13,670 nt of DNA from Nocardioidaceae bacterium (GCA_025966335.1 JAICRS010000057.1:1-13670); one strand, 5' to 3'. Shown: positions 1 to 6,693, counted from the stretch's first letter. The notes: a model not told the origin generated them from the letters alone. Numbers and translations are program-made.

Positions 1-3
1 CCG

Positions 4-354
4 ATGCCGACCGGCTTCCTGGGCGTGCTGGCGGTGGTCCGGTTCCTCGCCGAGCTCGGGATGCTGGTCGCCCTCGGGCTGTCCGGGTGGTGGCTGGCTG
101 AGGACTCGGCCGCCCTGTCCGTCGTACTCGCGCTGCTGCTTCCCGCCGCTGCCGCCTTCACGTGGGGCAGATGGGTCGCGCCGAAGGCGAGCCGGCGACT
201 GCCCGACCCAGGCCGGTTCGCGGTCGAGGTGACGCTGTTCGGGCTGGCGCTCCTCGGCCTGGCGAACGGGCCCGCTCCCCACGGCATGCTGTGGGGCGTG
301 GCGCTGTGGGCAGCGTTCCTGGTCAGCGCTCCGGTCGGCCGCAAGGGATTCTGA
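4..354 (+). CDS. YrdB family (DUF2568) small membrane protein
   Basis: This is a 116-residue integral membrane protein with four hydrophobic segments at about residues 7-30, 36-56, 73-90 and 95-111. Segments 2 and 3 are joined by a basic loop (R54, K61, R64, R65). The size, the helix pattern and the N-terminal 'RFLAELGMLVALG' stretch match the YrdB/DUF2568 family, whose molecular function is unknown. The ATG at position 4 is the first available start, but the frame stays open to the window edge, so a slightly earlier start cannot be excluded; family length argues that the protein is essentially complete. Its TGA lies two bases from the stop codon of the convergent ATPase gene, so there is no room for a dedicated terminator between them. 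Family assignment is by pattern recognition only. Confidence 0.8.
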   Translation: MPTGFLGVLAVVRFLAELGMLVALGLSGWWLAEDSAALSVVLALLLPAAAAFTWGRWVAPKASRRLPDPGRFAVEVTLFGLALLGLANGPAPHGMLWGVALWAAFLVSAPVGRKGF

Positions 355-356
355 GC

Positions 357-1925
357 TCAGCGGCGGCGGGCGGTGCCGAAGATGCCGCGGACGATCTCCC
401 GGGCGGCGGTGCGGATCAGGTCCTTGGCCACCGGCGAGGTCATGATGTCGGTGACGACGCTGCCCTGCTCCTGCTGCGGACGCTTCGGATAGCGGATCTT
501 CTTCGCCGGTTTGCTCCTCGGCTCCTCCTCCGCCGCTGCCGCCGCGCCGGCCTCGAGCCGGGCGGCCAGCCGCTCGTGCGCGGAGTCCCGGTCGACGGCC
601 ACGGCGTACTTCGCGTGCAGCGTCGAGGCTTCCACGGTGGCCTGCATGGCGGCCGGGTCGGCAGGCGCCATCAGCGACTCGGGCGCCCGCAGCCGGGTCC
701 ACGCCACCGGGGTCGGCGCACCCCGCTCGTTCATCACGGTCACCACGGCCTCGCCGATCCCGAGGGACGTGATCACCTCGCCGAGGTCGTCGTAGTCCGA
801 GTGCGGGTAGGTGTTCACGGTCGCCTTCAGCGCCTTCGCGTCGTTGGGCGTGTGGGCACGCAGCTGGTGCTGCACGCGCGACCCGAGCTGGCCGAGGACG
901 TCGTCGGGTACGTCGGTCGGGGACTGTGTCACGAAGAAGACGCCGACGCCCTTGGAACGGATCAGGCGCACCGTCTGGGCGATGGACTCGAGGAACGCCT
1001 TCGACGCGTCCTTGAACAGCAGGTGCGCCTCGTCGAAGAAGAACACCAGCTTGGGCTTGTCCACGTCGCCGACCTCGGGAAGCTCCTGGAACAGGTCGGC
1101 CAGCAGCCACATCAAGAAGGTCGAGAAGACAGCCGGCCGTGCCTGGAGCTGCGGCAGCTCGACCAGGGAAATCATCCCGCGGCCGTCATCCGTCGTGCGC
1201 AGGAAGTCGGCCGTCTCGATCTCCGGCTCGCCGAAGAACGCGTCTGCACCCTGGTCCGAAAAGGCGATCAGCTCCCGCAGGATCACGCCCGCGGTCGACG
1301 ACGAGAGCGCCCCGAGTCCCTTCAGGTCGGCCCTGCCCTCGTCGGAGACCAGGAACTGCACCACCGCGCGCAGGTCGGCCAGGTCCAGCAGCGGGAGCCC
1401 GTCGTTGTCGGCGTAGTGGAACACCAGGCCCAGCGACGACTCCTGGGTGTCGTTGAGGCCGAGCACCTTCGAGAGCAGGGTGGGGCCGAACGACGTCATG
1501 GTCGCGCGCAGCGGGATGCCGGTGCCCTCTCCGCCGAGGGCGAAGAACTCGACCGGGAAGCCGGTGGCCGCCCACCGCTGGCCGATCGAGGCGGCCCGCT
1601 CGGCGATCTTCGGGTCGTCCTCCCCGGGCACCGAGAGCCCGGACAGGTCACCCTTGACGTCGGCGGCGAACACCGGCACGCCGTGCGCGGACAGCTGCTC
1701 CGCGAGCAGCTGCAGGGTCTTGGTCTTGCCGGTTCCCGTGGCTCCGGCGATGAGACCATGCCGGTTGAGCATGGCGAGCGGCACCCGGACCTGCTCGCCG
1801 CCGAGCTCGGTGGCGCTGAGCATCAGGCCGCCGAGCTCCAGGGCCGGCCCCTCGAACCGGTAGCCGGCGGCGACCGCCTCTGCGATCGGGTGGGGCGCGG
1901 TCGAGCCGTCGGCCTGCTGGGTCAT
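357..1925 (-). CDS. HerA-like DUF853 ATPase (YjgR-type)
   Basis: This is a 522-residue P-loop ATPase of the HerA/FtsK superfamily, in the DUF853 group that includes E. coli YjgR. Visible motifs are Walker A GATGTGKT (residues 61-68), followed by a 'FAADVKGDLSGL' strand, Walker B KLVFFFDEAH (292-301, with D298 and E299) and a sensor-like FFVTQSP strand (330-336). The region after that (LGSRVQHQLRAHTPND) carries conserved arginines that may act between subunits of a ring. The Ala/Glu-rich stretch around residues 455-475 and the basic C-terminus look like a flexible tail. HerA relatives are hexameric DNA translocases, but DUF853 proteins have no firmly established role and no nuclease partner such as NurA is nearby. 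I chose the ATG at 1925 rather than a start 18 bases further upstream because a TAGGCT box sits seven bases before it, which suggests a leaderless mRNA. The gene is divergent from the VapB-like gene. Confidence 0.9.
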   Translation of the reverse strand: MTQQADGSTAPHPIAEAVAAGYRFEGPALELGGLMLSATELGGEQVRVPLAMLNRHGLIAGATGTGKTKTLQLLAEQLSAHGVPVFAADVKGDLSGLSVPGEDDPKIAERAASIGQRWAATGFPVEFFALGGEGTGIPLRATMTSFGPTLLSKVLGLNDTQESSLGLVFHYADNDGLPLLDLADLRAVVQFLVSDEGRADLKGLGALSSSTAGVILRELIAFSDQGADAFFGEPEIETADFLRTTDDGRGMISLVELPQLQARPAVFSTFLMWLLADLFQELPEVGDVDKPKLVFFFDEAHLLFKDASKAFLESIAQTVRLIRSKGVGVFFVTQSPTDVPDDVLGQLGSRVQHQLRAHTPNDAKALKATVNTYPHSDYDDLGEVITSLGIGEAVVTVMNERGAPTPVAWTRLRAPESLMAPADPAAMQATVEASTLHAKYAVAVDRDSAHERLAARLEAGAAAAAEEEPRSKPAKKIRYPKRPQQEQGSVVTDIMTSPVAKDLIRTAAREIVRGIFGTARRR

Positions 1926-1932
1926 AGGCCGC

Positions 1933-1938
1933 AGCCTA
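1933..1938 (-). promoter_or_regulatory. Candidate -10 box of the HerA-like gene (leaderless)
   Basis: The minus strand reads TAGGCT followed by seven bases and then the ATG at 1925. This TAnnnT spacing places the transcription start at or within a base of the start codon, and no Shine-Dalgarno sequence is present. No convincing -35 hexamer is visible. The function is inferred from the actinobacterial leaderless pattern. Confidence 0.5.
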
Positions 1939-1970
1939 GCCACGGCCGGGGTGCGGCCGCATCGGTCGCC

Positions 1971-1976
1971 TATGCT
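1971..1976 (+). promoter_or_regulatory. Candidate -10 box of the VapB-like/LytR_C unit (leaderless)
   Basis: TATGCT lies eight bases before the GTG at 1985, with no Shine-Dalgarno sequence between. It faces away from the TAGGCT box of the ATPase gene, and only 32 bases separate the two hexamers, so the two promoters must share their upstream region. No -35 match is visible. Confidence 0.5.
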
Positions 1977-1984
1977 TGGCGACC

Positions 1985-2281
1985 GTGATCTTCAAGCGCG
2001 TGGGGGACGGCCGTCCCTACCCTGAGCACGGCCTGTCGCCCCGCGACTGGGCCTCGCTGCCGCCACGCCAGGTCCGGCTCGACGAGCTGATCACCACCAA
2101 GGACACCCTGCAGCTGGCTGCGCTCCTCGACGAGGACTCCACCTTCTTCGGCGACCTGTTCGCCCATGTCGTCGAGTGGCGTGGCGACCTGTACCTCGAG
2201 GACGGGCTGCACCGGGCGCTCCGCGCGGCCCTGCACCAGCGCACGGTTCTTCACGCCCGCGTGCACACGGTGGCAGGCTGA
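1985..2281 (+). CDS. Small conserved actinobacterial protein, VapB-antitoxin-like by usual label
   Basis: This is a 98-residue soluble protein starting 'MIFKRVGDGRPYP', with a conserved core 'PPRQVRLDELITTK' (27-39), 'LLDEDSTFFGDLFAHVVEW' (48-66) and 'GDLYLEDGLHRALRAAL' (67-83). I recognise it as a short protein found across actinobacteria that is often labelled 'VapB family antitoxin', but no PIN-domain toxin lies beside it and the antitoxin role is unproven. I chose GTG 1985 over a TTG nine bases upstream because close relatives as I know them begin M-(I/V)-F-K-R-V, and because the TATGCT box would give a leaderless message starting there. Its TGA shares one base with the ATG of the LytR_C gene, so the two genes are very likely co-transcribed and translationally coupled. 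Confidence 0.75.
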   Translation: MIFKRVGDGRPYPEHGLSPRDWASLPPRQVRLDELITTKDTLQLAALLDEDSTFFGDLFAHVVEWRGDLYLEDGLHRALRAALHQRTVLHARVHTVAG

Positions 2282-2844
2282 TGGCCATGGGTCGGCGGGA
2301 GATCACCACCACGATCACGATGCTGATCCTGTGCGGGATGCTCGTCGTCGGGGCGGTCTGGGGATGGCGGTCGCTGTTCGCCGACGTCCCCGCCGACGAG
2401 ACGGTCGCGGAGCCGTCGGCCAGTCCCTCGTGCACCACCGAGGAGGTCGACCCCGGCCAGCGTCTGCGCTCCACCCAGGTCCGGGTCAGCGTGTTCAACG
2501 GAGGAAACCGCTCCGGCCTCGCCGACAGCACGATGGCTGCCCTGCGCAAGCGCGGGTTCAGGCCCGGTGACGTGGGCAACGCGCCGGCCACTGCGAACGT
2601 CCGCCGGGTCGCCGTCTGGTCCACCGAGGAGAACGACGTCGAGGCACGCCTGGTCGCCCGGCAGTTCGGCAAGCGGGTCGAGGTCACCCTCGCCGAGGAG
2701 GACCTCGGGCCGGGCGTGGACGTCATCGTCGGCAACAAGTTCAAGGGCCTGAAGAAGGCCAAGAGGTCGGTCCGGGTGCAGTCACCGCAAGAGGTGTGCA
2801 TCCCTGCCCCGAGCCCCGGGGCGGACACGAACGCCGCAGGCTAG
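2281..2844 (+). CDS. LytR C-terminal domain (LytR_C) membrane-anchored protein
   Basis: This is a 187-residue protein with one N-terminal membrane helix (about residues 10-30) preceded by a basic start, which predicts a signal anchor with the rest outside the membrane. A Pro/Ser-rich linker (35-60) leads into a LytR_C domain at about 66-152, recognised by VRVSVFNGGNRSGLADS, then the 'LRKRGFRPGDVGNA' turn and a final 'VDVIVGNKFKGL' strand. LytR_C domains occur at the end of LCP cell-wall glycopolymer transferases and as stand-alone anchored proteins; this one lacks the LCP catalytic domain. Cysteines 51 and 173 are both outside the helix and could form a disulfide. The ATG at 2281 overlaps the stop of the preceding gene by one base; an ATG two codons later is also possible. 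Its TAG overlaps the convergent antiporter stop within the palindrome CTAG. Confidence 0.85.
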   Translation: MAMGRREITTTITMLILCGMLVVGAVWGWRSLFADVPADETVAEPSASPSCTTEEVDPGQRLRSTQVRVSVFNGGNRSGLADSTMAALRKRGFRPGDVGNAPATANVRRVAVWSTEENDVEARLVARQFGKRVEVTLAEEDLGPGVDVIVGNKFKGLKKAKRSVRVQSPQEVCIPAPSPGADTNAAG

Positions 2845-4352
2845 CCGCCCGTCTCCTTGCCGAGCCACTGCGCCAGTCGGCCGGACCGGGACACCGCCCG
2901 CAACCGGTTCTCGGTATCCTCGCGCAGCTTGCGGGGGGTCACCACCAGCAGGTCGTCGCCGCGCCGCAGCACGGTGCGGTCGTCCGGGACGATGGTCTGG
3001 CCACCGCGTACTACGAGCGAGACCGACGCGCCCGGAGGGAGCCGGAGCTCGGCCACCTCGACACCGTGCAACAGGGACTGGCGGGTGATCGTCACCTGGA
3101 GCAGGTCCGCCGCGATCCGTTCCAGCGGGGCGGCCTCGACGTCGATGTCCCGCGGCTCACCGCGCTGGGTCACACCCAGGACCCGCGCCACCCAGGGCAG
3201 GGTCGGCCCGGTGAGCAGCGTGTAGATCACGACCATCACGAACACGATGTCGAACAGCTCTGCCGCGCCGTCGACCCCGTGCGCCAGCGGGATCGTGGTC
3301 AGCACGATCGGCACCGCTCCGCGCAGGCCGGCCCACGAGACGAACACCTGCTCACGCCACGACATCCGGTGTGCCCAGCTGCAGGCGATCACCGACAGGG
3401 GCCGGGCGACAAGGGTGAGCAGCAGGCCGGCGAGGACGGCGATCGTGGTGTGCTCCAACGAGATCCGGCCCGGGGACGCGAGCAGTCCCAGCATCACGAA
3501 CAGACCGATCTGCGCGAGCCACGCGACGCCCTCGGAGAACGACCGGGTCGCCGCCCGGTGCGGCAGCTCGGAGTTGCCGAGCACGAGCGCGGCGATGTAG
3601 ACGGCCGCGAAGCCGGAGGCGTGGAGCGCGGCGGAACCCGCGTAGGCGAGCACGGTCAGCGCGAGCACCGCGATCGGGTAGAGACCGGACGAGGGCAGCG
3701 CCACCCGCCGCATCACCCAGGCGCCGGAGAAGCCGACAACCAGGCCACCCAGCACACCGAGCGCGAGCTCGTAGGCGACGATGCCGGCGAAACCGAGCAC
3801 TCCGTTCTCGAGCGCCGCGTTGGTGCTGACCAGGGTGACCAGCAGCACCGTCGGTGCGTCGTTCAGGCCGGACTCGGCCTCGAGGACGCCGGTCAGCCGG
3901 CGTGGCAGCGGCACCCGTCGCAGCACCGAGAACACGGCCGCGGCATCGGTCGGTGAGGTGACCGCGCCGAGCAGGATGGCCAGCCGCCAGTCCAGTCCGA
4001 ACAGGTAGTAGCCGCCCAGGGCGACCACGGTCACGCTGACGGCCACGCCGAGGGTGGCGAGCGCGACGCCCATCCTCATGGACGGTCGGATCTCCGGCCA
4101 GTGCGTCGTCAGACCGCCCTCGGCGAGGATGACGACGAGGGCGGCGAAGCCGAGCGCGTGCGCGACGTTGGCGTCCTCGAAGTTGATCCCAAGCCCGGCC
4201 TCGCCGAGCAGCACCCCCATCAGCAGGTAGACCAGCAGGCTGGGAAGGCCCACCCCGACGGACAGCCGGACCGCGAGGATCGCAGCGAGCATCACGACCG
4301 CACCGACCAGCAGAACGTAGTCGAGTTGGTGGGCGTCGAAGCTCAAGGTCAC
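2841..4352 (-). CDS. CPA1-family K+(Na+)/H+ antiporter with C-terminal TrkA-C domain
   Basis: This protein of about 503 residues has some twelve or thirteen membrane helices over the first ~390 residues, then a cytoplasmic TrkA-C-type domain ('LLHGVEVAELRLPPGASVSL' and a 'RGDDLLVVTP' strand). The ion-site motifs TSPTDAAAV (about 132-140) and ESGLNDAP (160-167, with N164 and D165) are those of CPA1 sodium/potassium-proton exchangers. The layout matches the NhaP2/CvrA-like 'potassium/proton antiporter' group, in which the regulatory C-terminus senses ions or nucleotides; the ligand here is unknown. I prefer the GTG at 4352, which gives M-T-L-S-F-D just ahead of the first helix. A GTG at 4382 would add ten residues, so the start is uncertain. 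The gene lies 14 or 44 bases downstream of the serine hydrolase and probably shares its transcript. Confidence 0.88.
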   Translation of the reverse strand: MTLSFDAHQLDYVLLVGAVVMLAAILAVRLSVGVGLPSLLVYLLMGVLLGEAGLGINFEDANVAHALGFAALVVILAEGGLTTHWPEIRPSMRMGVALATLGVAVSVTVVALGGYYLFGLDWRLAILLGAVTSPTDAAAVFSVLRRVPLPRRLTGVLEAESGLNDAPTVLLVTLVSTNAALENGVLGFAGIVAYELALGVLGGLVVGFSGAWVMRRVALPSSGLYPIAVLALTVLAYAGSAALHASGFAAVYIAALVLGNSELPHRAATRSFSEGVAWLAQIGLFVMLGLLASPGRISLEHTTIAVLAGLLLTLVARPLSVIACSWAHRMSWREQVFVSWAGLRGAVPIVLTTIPLAHGVDGAAELFDIVFVMVVIYTLLTGPTLPWVARVLGVTQRGEPRDIDVEAAPLERIAADLLQVTITRQSLLHGVEVAELRLPPGASVSLVVRGGQTIVPDDRTVLRRGDDLLVVTPRKLREDTENRLRAVSRSGRLAQWLGKETGG

Positions 4353-4396
4353 CTCAGACGTCGTCAGGTGCGGTGGAACCACATCCTAGTGGCCGG

Positions 4397-5491
4397 TCAC
4401 ACCGGCGGCAGGCCGAGCACCGCGCGCAACGCGTTCTCCAGTCGGTCGCCGCGGGAGTGGTCGGCGATGACTCCGGTGACGAATCCGAACGCATACCGGC
4501 CGACTTCGCTCCACCATCCGAAGCTGCCGCCGACACCACCCATCCCGTGCCCGTCCGGGTCCAGGCCGAAGCCGAGCCCCCACTGGTTCTCCTGCCCGAG
4601 CACCTGGTCCTGCCCGGCCGCGGCCACGGTGGTCGCCTCGGCGAGCATCCCGGCCGAGAGCAGCTCGCCCCGTTGGAGGGCCACGTAGAGGCCGGCCACC
4701 GCGCGAGCGGTGCCGTGCCCGTTGACGGCAGGGATCTCGACGGTCCGCCACGGTCGGCTGTTGACCACCTGCGGGTCGAGTGCGCCGGGCGGGTTGCTCA
4801 GGGCGCGGACGAACAGGTCCGGGCGGCCCTCCACCCCACGACGGTGGAACGCTTCGTCGTACCCCGTGAGATCGGCGACTCGTGGCAGGTCGTTCTCCGA
4901 GACACCGATGTGGAAGTCGAGTCCCAGCGGGCCGCAGACCTCCTCGCTGAGGAAGTCGCCGAGGCTCCGGCCGTCGACCCTGCGGACCACCTCACCGATC
5001 AGGTGCCCGTAGAAGAGCGCCGACTCGCCGTGCGCCGTACCCGGCTCCCAGGCCGGTTGCTGCCCTGCGAGCAGCCCGCACATCAGGTCCCAGTCGTAGA
5101 AGGCCTCCACCGGTGCGTCCTCGTCGAGCACCACGATCCCGGAGCGGTGCGAGAGCACCTGTCGCATCGTGGTGGCCGCGGTCAGCTCCGGCCAGTAGCT
5201 GGTCAGTGGCTCGTCGAGGTCGATCCGCCCCCGGTCGGCGAGCACCAACGCGCACACCGCCGCGAACGGCTTGGTCACCGAGTACGGCATCGCGATGGTG
5301 TCGCGTTCCCATCGTCGGGTGCGCGGTACGTCGGCCCAGCCACCCCAGACATCGAGGACCCAGCGACCGTCGTGCCACACGGCAAGGGCGGCTCCGGTCC
5401 CGTGACCGTCGTTGACGGCGCTCTGCTCCTCCAGCACCGCGGCGAAGGTGTCCGCGACCAGCTCGAAGCCCGCGGCGACGGTGCCGTCCAC
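4397..5491 (-). CDS. Beta-lactamase-fold serine hydrolase (PF00144, EstB/class C-like)
   Basis: This is a 364-residue protein of the serine beta-lactamase/penicillin-binding-protein fold, a family that also holds esterases and peptidases. The nucleophile motif is S71-V-T-K74 in 'MPYSVTKPF', the following helix carries 'LLADRG'-like residues, and a 'QVLSHRSGI' segment (111-119) matches the usual LLTHTSG. The 'GPLGLDFHIG' and 'HGMGGVGGSFGWW' segments are typical of the EstB-like branch, the latter near the third catalytic element. Aligned by eye, the position normally holding the second catalytic tyrosine (Y-x-x after 'HG') is E156 in 'HGESALFYG', while a tyrosine occurs five residues later (Y161). 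There is no signal peptide, so the protein looks cytoplasmic. The GTG at 5491 follows AGGA with almost no spacer and lies two bases after the upstream stop, so the exact start is uncertain. It sits between a hypothetical gene and the antiporter gene in one apparent operon. Confidence 0.88.
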   Translation of the reverse strand: MDGTVAAGFELVADTFAAVLEEQSAVNDGHGTGAALAVWHDGRWVLDVWGGWADVPRTRRWERDTIAMPYSVTKPFAAVCALVLADRGRIDLDEPLTSYWPELTAATTMRQVLSHRSGIVVLDEDAPVEAFYDWDLMCGLLAGQQPAWEPGTAHGESALFYGHLIGEVVRRVDGRSLGDFLSEEVCGPLGLDFHIGVSENDLPRVADLTGYDEAFHRRGVEGRPDLFVRALSNPPGALDPQVVNSRPWRTVEIPAVNGHGTARAVAGLYVALQRGELLSAGMLAEATTVAAAGQDQVLGQENQWGLGFGLDPDGHGMGGVGGSFGWWSEVGRYAFGFVTGVIADHSRGDRLENALRAVLGLPPV

Positions 5492-5493
5492 TC

Positions 5494-6183
5494 CTAGCGC
5501 GCGGTCAGCGCACAGACCTCACGCCACTGGGCTTCGTCGACCCCGACCGGTGGCGCCGCATGGAGCCAGGTCCGACAGTTGTGGATGCTCGAGGTGAGCA
5601 GGTCGACGAGCAGCGCGTCCGGGTCGCTGGTGCAGGAGCTCGCGATGCCGACGACCGCCGAGTGCACGATCGCCGGGGCGCTGCGGCGCTGGAAGCTGCG
5701 CAGGTTGCCCCACCCCATCCCGGAGAACCGGCGTGCCCACTCCGCCGCGTGCGGCACCTCGGCCAGCGCCTCGCGGGTTCTCGGTGACAGGTCGCGGCTC
5801 CGGCGTCCCTCAAGCTCGTTCAGGACGTGCTCGCACCGCAGCACCCCGACCGCGGCGACACCCTGCCGTTCGGCGGCGGCGACCGGGAGAGCGGCGAGCG
5901 CGGCGTCCCGGGCGATCCAGGCGGAGACGCGGGGGTCGTCGCCGTTGAGCCCGATCACGTCGGGGATCAGCGGCGCGATCCGCTGTCGGCCGTAGTCGTC
6001 GACGTGGTCGTTCACCTCACGGGCCAGCTTCGCGAGAACCGGATGCGTGCAGTCGGGATGGTCCGACCACCGTTCACCGGCAAGGTACGCGGCCAGCTCC
6101 ATGAAGCAGGCGCCCTTGCGCGGGTTGCGGTGCTTGCCCCGAGACAGGACGGGCATCACGTCGGGTGTGCGGCTCATGCTCAT
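5494..6183 (-). CDS. Conserved hypothetical protein, first gene of the hydrolase-antiporter operon
   Basis: This is a 229-residue soluble protein that I cannot assign to a characterised family. The N-terminal part is rich in likely conserved residues: 'SRGKHRNPRKGACFMELAAY' (14-33), then 'GERWSDHPDCTHPVL' (37-51). These include C26, H42, C45 and H47, which could bind a metal, though this is speculative. The middle is Ala-rich and helical (80-125). The C-terminal half has 'RRFSGMGWGNLRSF' (151-164) and 'LLVDLLTSSIHNCRTWL' (191-207). I have an impression of similar actinobacterial proteins with the same N-terminal block but know no function for them. The ATG at 6183 is preceded by GGAG nine bases upstream; a second ATG two codons later is also usable. 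The frame stays open 240 bases further upstream, but that part has arginine- and tryptophan-rich shadow composition. The stop is two bases before the hydrolase start, implying co-expression. Confidence 0.75.
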   Translation of the reverse strand: MSMSRTPDVMPVLSRGKHRNPRKGACFMELAAYLAGERWSDHPDCTHPVLAKLAREVNDHVDDYGRQRIAPLIPDVIGLNGDDPRVSAWIARDAALAALPVAAAERQGVAAVGVLRCEHVLNELEGRRSRDLSPRTREALAEVPHAAEWARRFSGMGWGNLRSFQRRSAPAIVHSAVVGIASSCTSDPDALLVDLLTSSIHNCRTWLHAAPPVGVDEAQWREVCALTAR

Positions 6184-6271
6184 GTCGATCAGCTCCACAG
6201 ACGCTCGTGGTCCCAGTCTGCTCCCGTGGCCCCTGGTTCGACAACACCCTGTCCGCGATGACGCGGAGGAA

Positions 6272-6301
6272 GGCCGGCTATTCCCCGTGAGCGGGCCGGC
6301 C
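6272..6301 (-). terminator. GC-rich hairpin after the 74-residue membrane protein gene
   Basis: Outer arms GGCCGG (6272-6277) and CCGGCC (6296-6301) enclose a perfect inner CCCG-TGAG-CGGG hairpin (6284-6295), with six unpaired bases on one side. It starts three bases beyond the stop codon at 6305. There is no T-run, so an intrinsic terminator is only plausible; such terminators are often tail-less in high-GC actinobacteria. Confidence 0.35.
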
Positions 6302-6304
6302 GGG

Positions 6305-6529
6305 TCACGACGTTTCTGTCGCCTGACGCCGCCGCCGAGCCGCGTGCAGGGCCACTCCGGCCGACACCGCCCACACGGCGAAGGCCAGCGCAACCACCAC
6401 CACCGCCACGCAGGACAAAGCAACCGCGAGCGTCGGCCACATCGCGGGGTCGATGCCGAACTTGGTCGCGCCGTCTTCGCCTCGACGGGCCAGGACCATG
6501 ACGACGAACCGCCGCCTCAGCTCCTCCAT
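6305..6529 (-). CDS. Small single-helix membrane protein, unknown function
   Basis: This is a predicted 74-residue protein with a basic N-terminus (RRRF at 5-8), one long hydrophobic helix at about 32-62 and a basic tail (RRRR at 65-68). It would place its C-terminus in the cytoplasm or act as a short helical hairpin. The frame is supported by codons ending almost always in G or C and by its fit between the tRNA gene and a hairpin. No clear Shine-Dalgarno sequence precedes the ATG, and no TAnnnT box at leaderless distance is obvious. I do not recognise the family. The gene could be a chance open frame in GC-rich DNA, hence the moderate confidence. Confidence 0.5.
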   Translation of the reverse strand: MEELRRRFVVMVLARRGEDGATKFGIDPAMWPTLAVALSCVAVVVVALAFAVWAVSAGVALHAARRRRQATETS

Positions 6530-6548
6530 AGAGCCGAGACGGCGGTGT

Positions 6549-6570
6549 CCTGCGCCTTCGCGTCCGCAGG
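6549..6570 (-). terminator. Hairpin downstream of tRNA-Ser, possible terminator
   Basis: A perfect six-base inverted repeat, CCTGCG (6549-6554) and CGCAGG (6565-6570), has a ten-base loop. It lies 27 bases past the end of tRNA-Ser on the minus strand and before the small membrane-protein gene. No T-run follows. It may end the tRNA transcript or act as a processing boundary. Confidence 0.3.
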
Positions 6571-6596
6571 CAAGTCACCTGTTTCAGCTGGCTGGC

Positions 6597-6686
6597 TGGC
6601 GGTGGCGGTGGGATTTGAACCCACGGAGGTCGTGAAACCTCACACGCTTTCGAGGCGTGCTCCTTAGGCCGCTCGGACACGCCACC
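6597..6686 (-). tRNA. tRNA-Ser(CGA)
   Basis: The minus strand folds as a class II tRNA of 90 bases including an encoded CCA. The acceptor stem is GGTGGCG (6680-6686) paired with CGCCACC (6601-6607), the discriminator is G at 6600, and CCA is at 6599-6597. The D stem is TCC/GGA with AGCGG in the loop. The anticodon stem is CACGC/GCGTG with loop CTCGAAA, giving anticodon CGA (plus strand 6650-6652), which reads the serine codon UCG. A long variable arm (GAGGTTTCACGACCTC), typical of tRNA-Ser, precedes the T arm GTGGG-TTCAAAT-CCCAC. UCG is expected to be a frequent serine codon at this GC content. A TACCCT box lies seven bases before the mature 5' end. After the CCA, the GCCA unit recurs twice more in tandem. 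Confidence 0.97.
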
Positions 6687-6693
6687 GCCGACG

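Noticed and set aside
162..1988. Long plus-strand open frame of 608 codons across the ATPase gene
   Set aside because: It is rich in Arg, Gly, Ala, Glu and His with no domain pattern, and is the antisense shadow of the HerA-like gene, which has intact Walker motifs.
2796..3956. Plus-strand open frame of 386 codons opposite the antiporter
   Set aside because: Hydrophilic shadow (Arg, Gln, His and Asp rich) of a membrane protein gene with clear CPA1 motifs.
6184..6423. Upstream extension of the 229-residue hypothetical protein by 80 codons
   Set aside because: The extension is Trp/Arg/Cys-rich shadow sequence overlapping the small membrane-protein gene, and a GGAG ribosome site supports the ATG at 6183.
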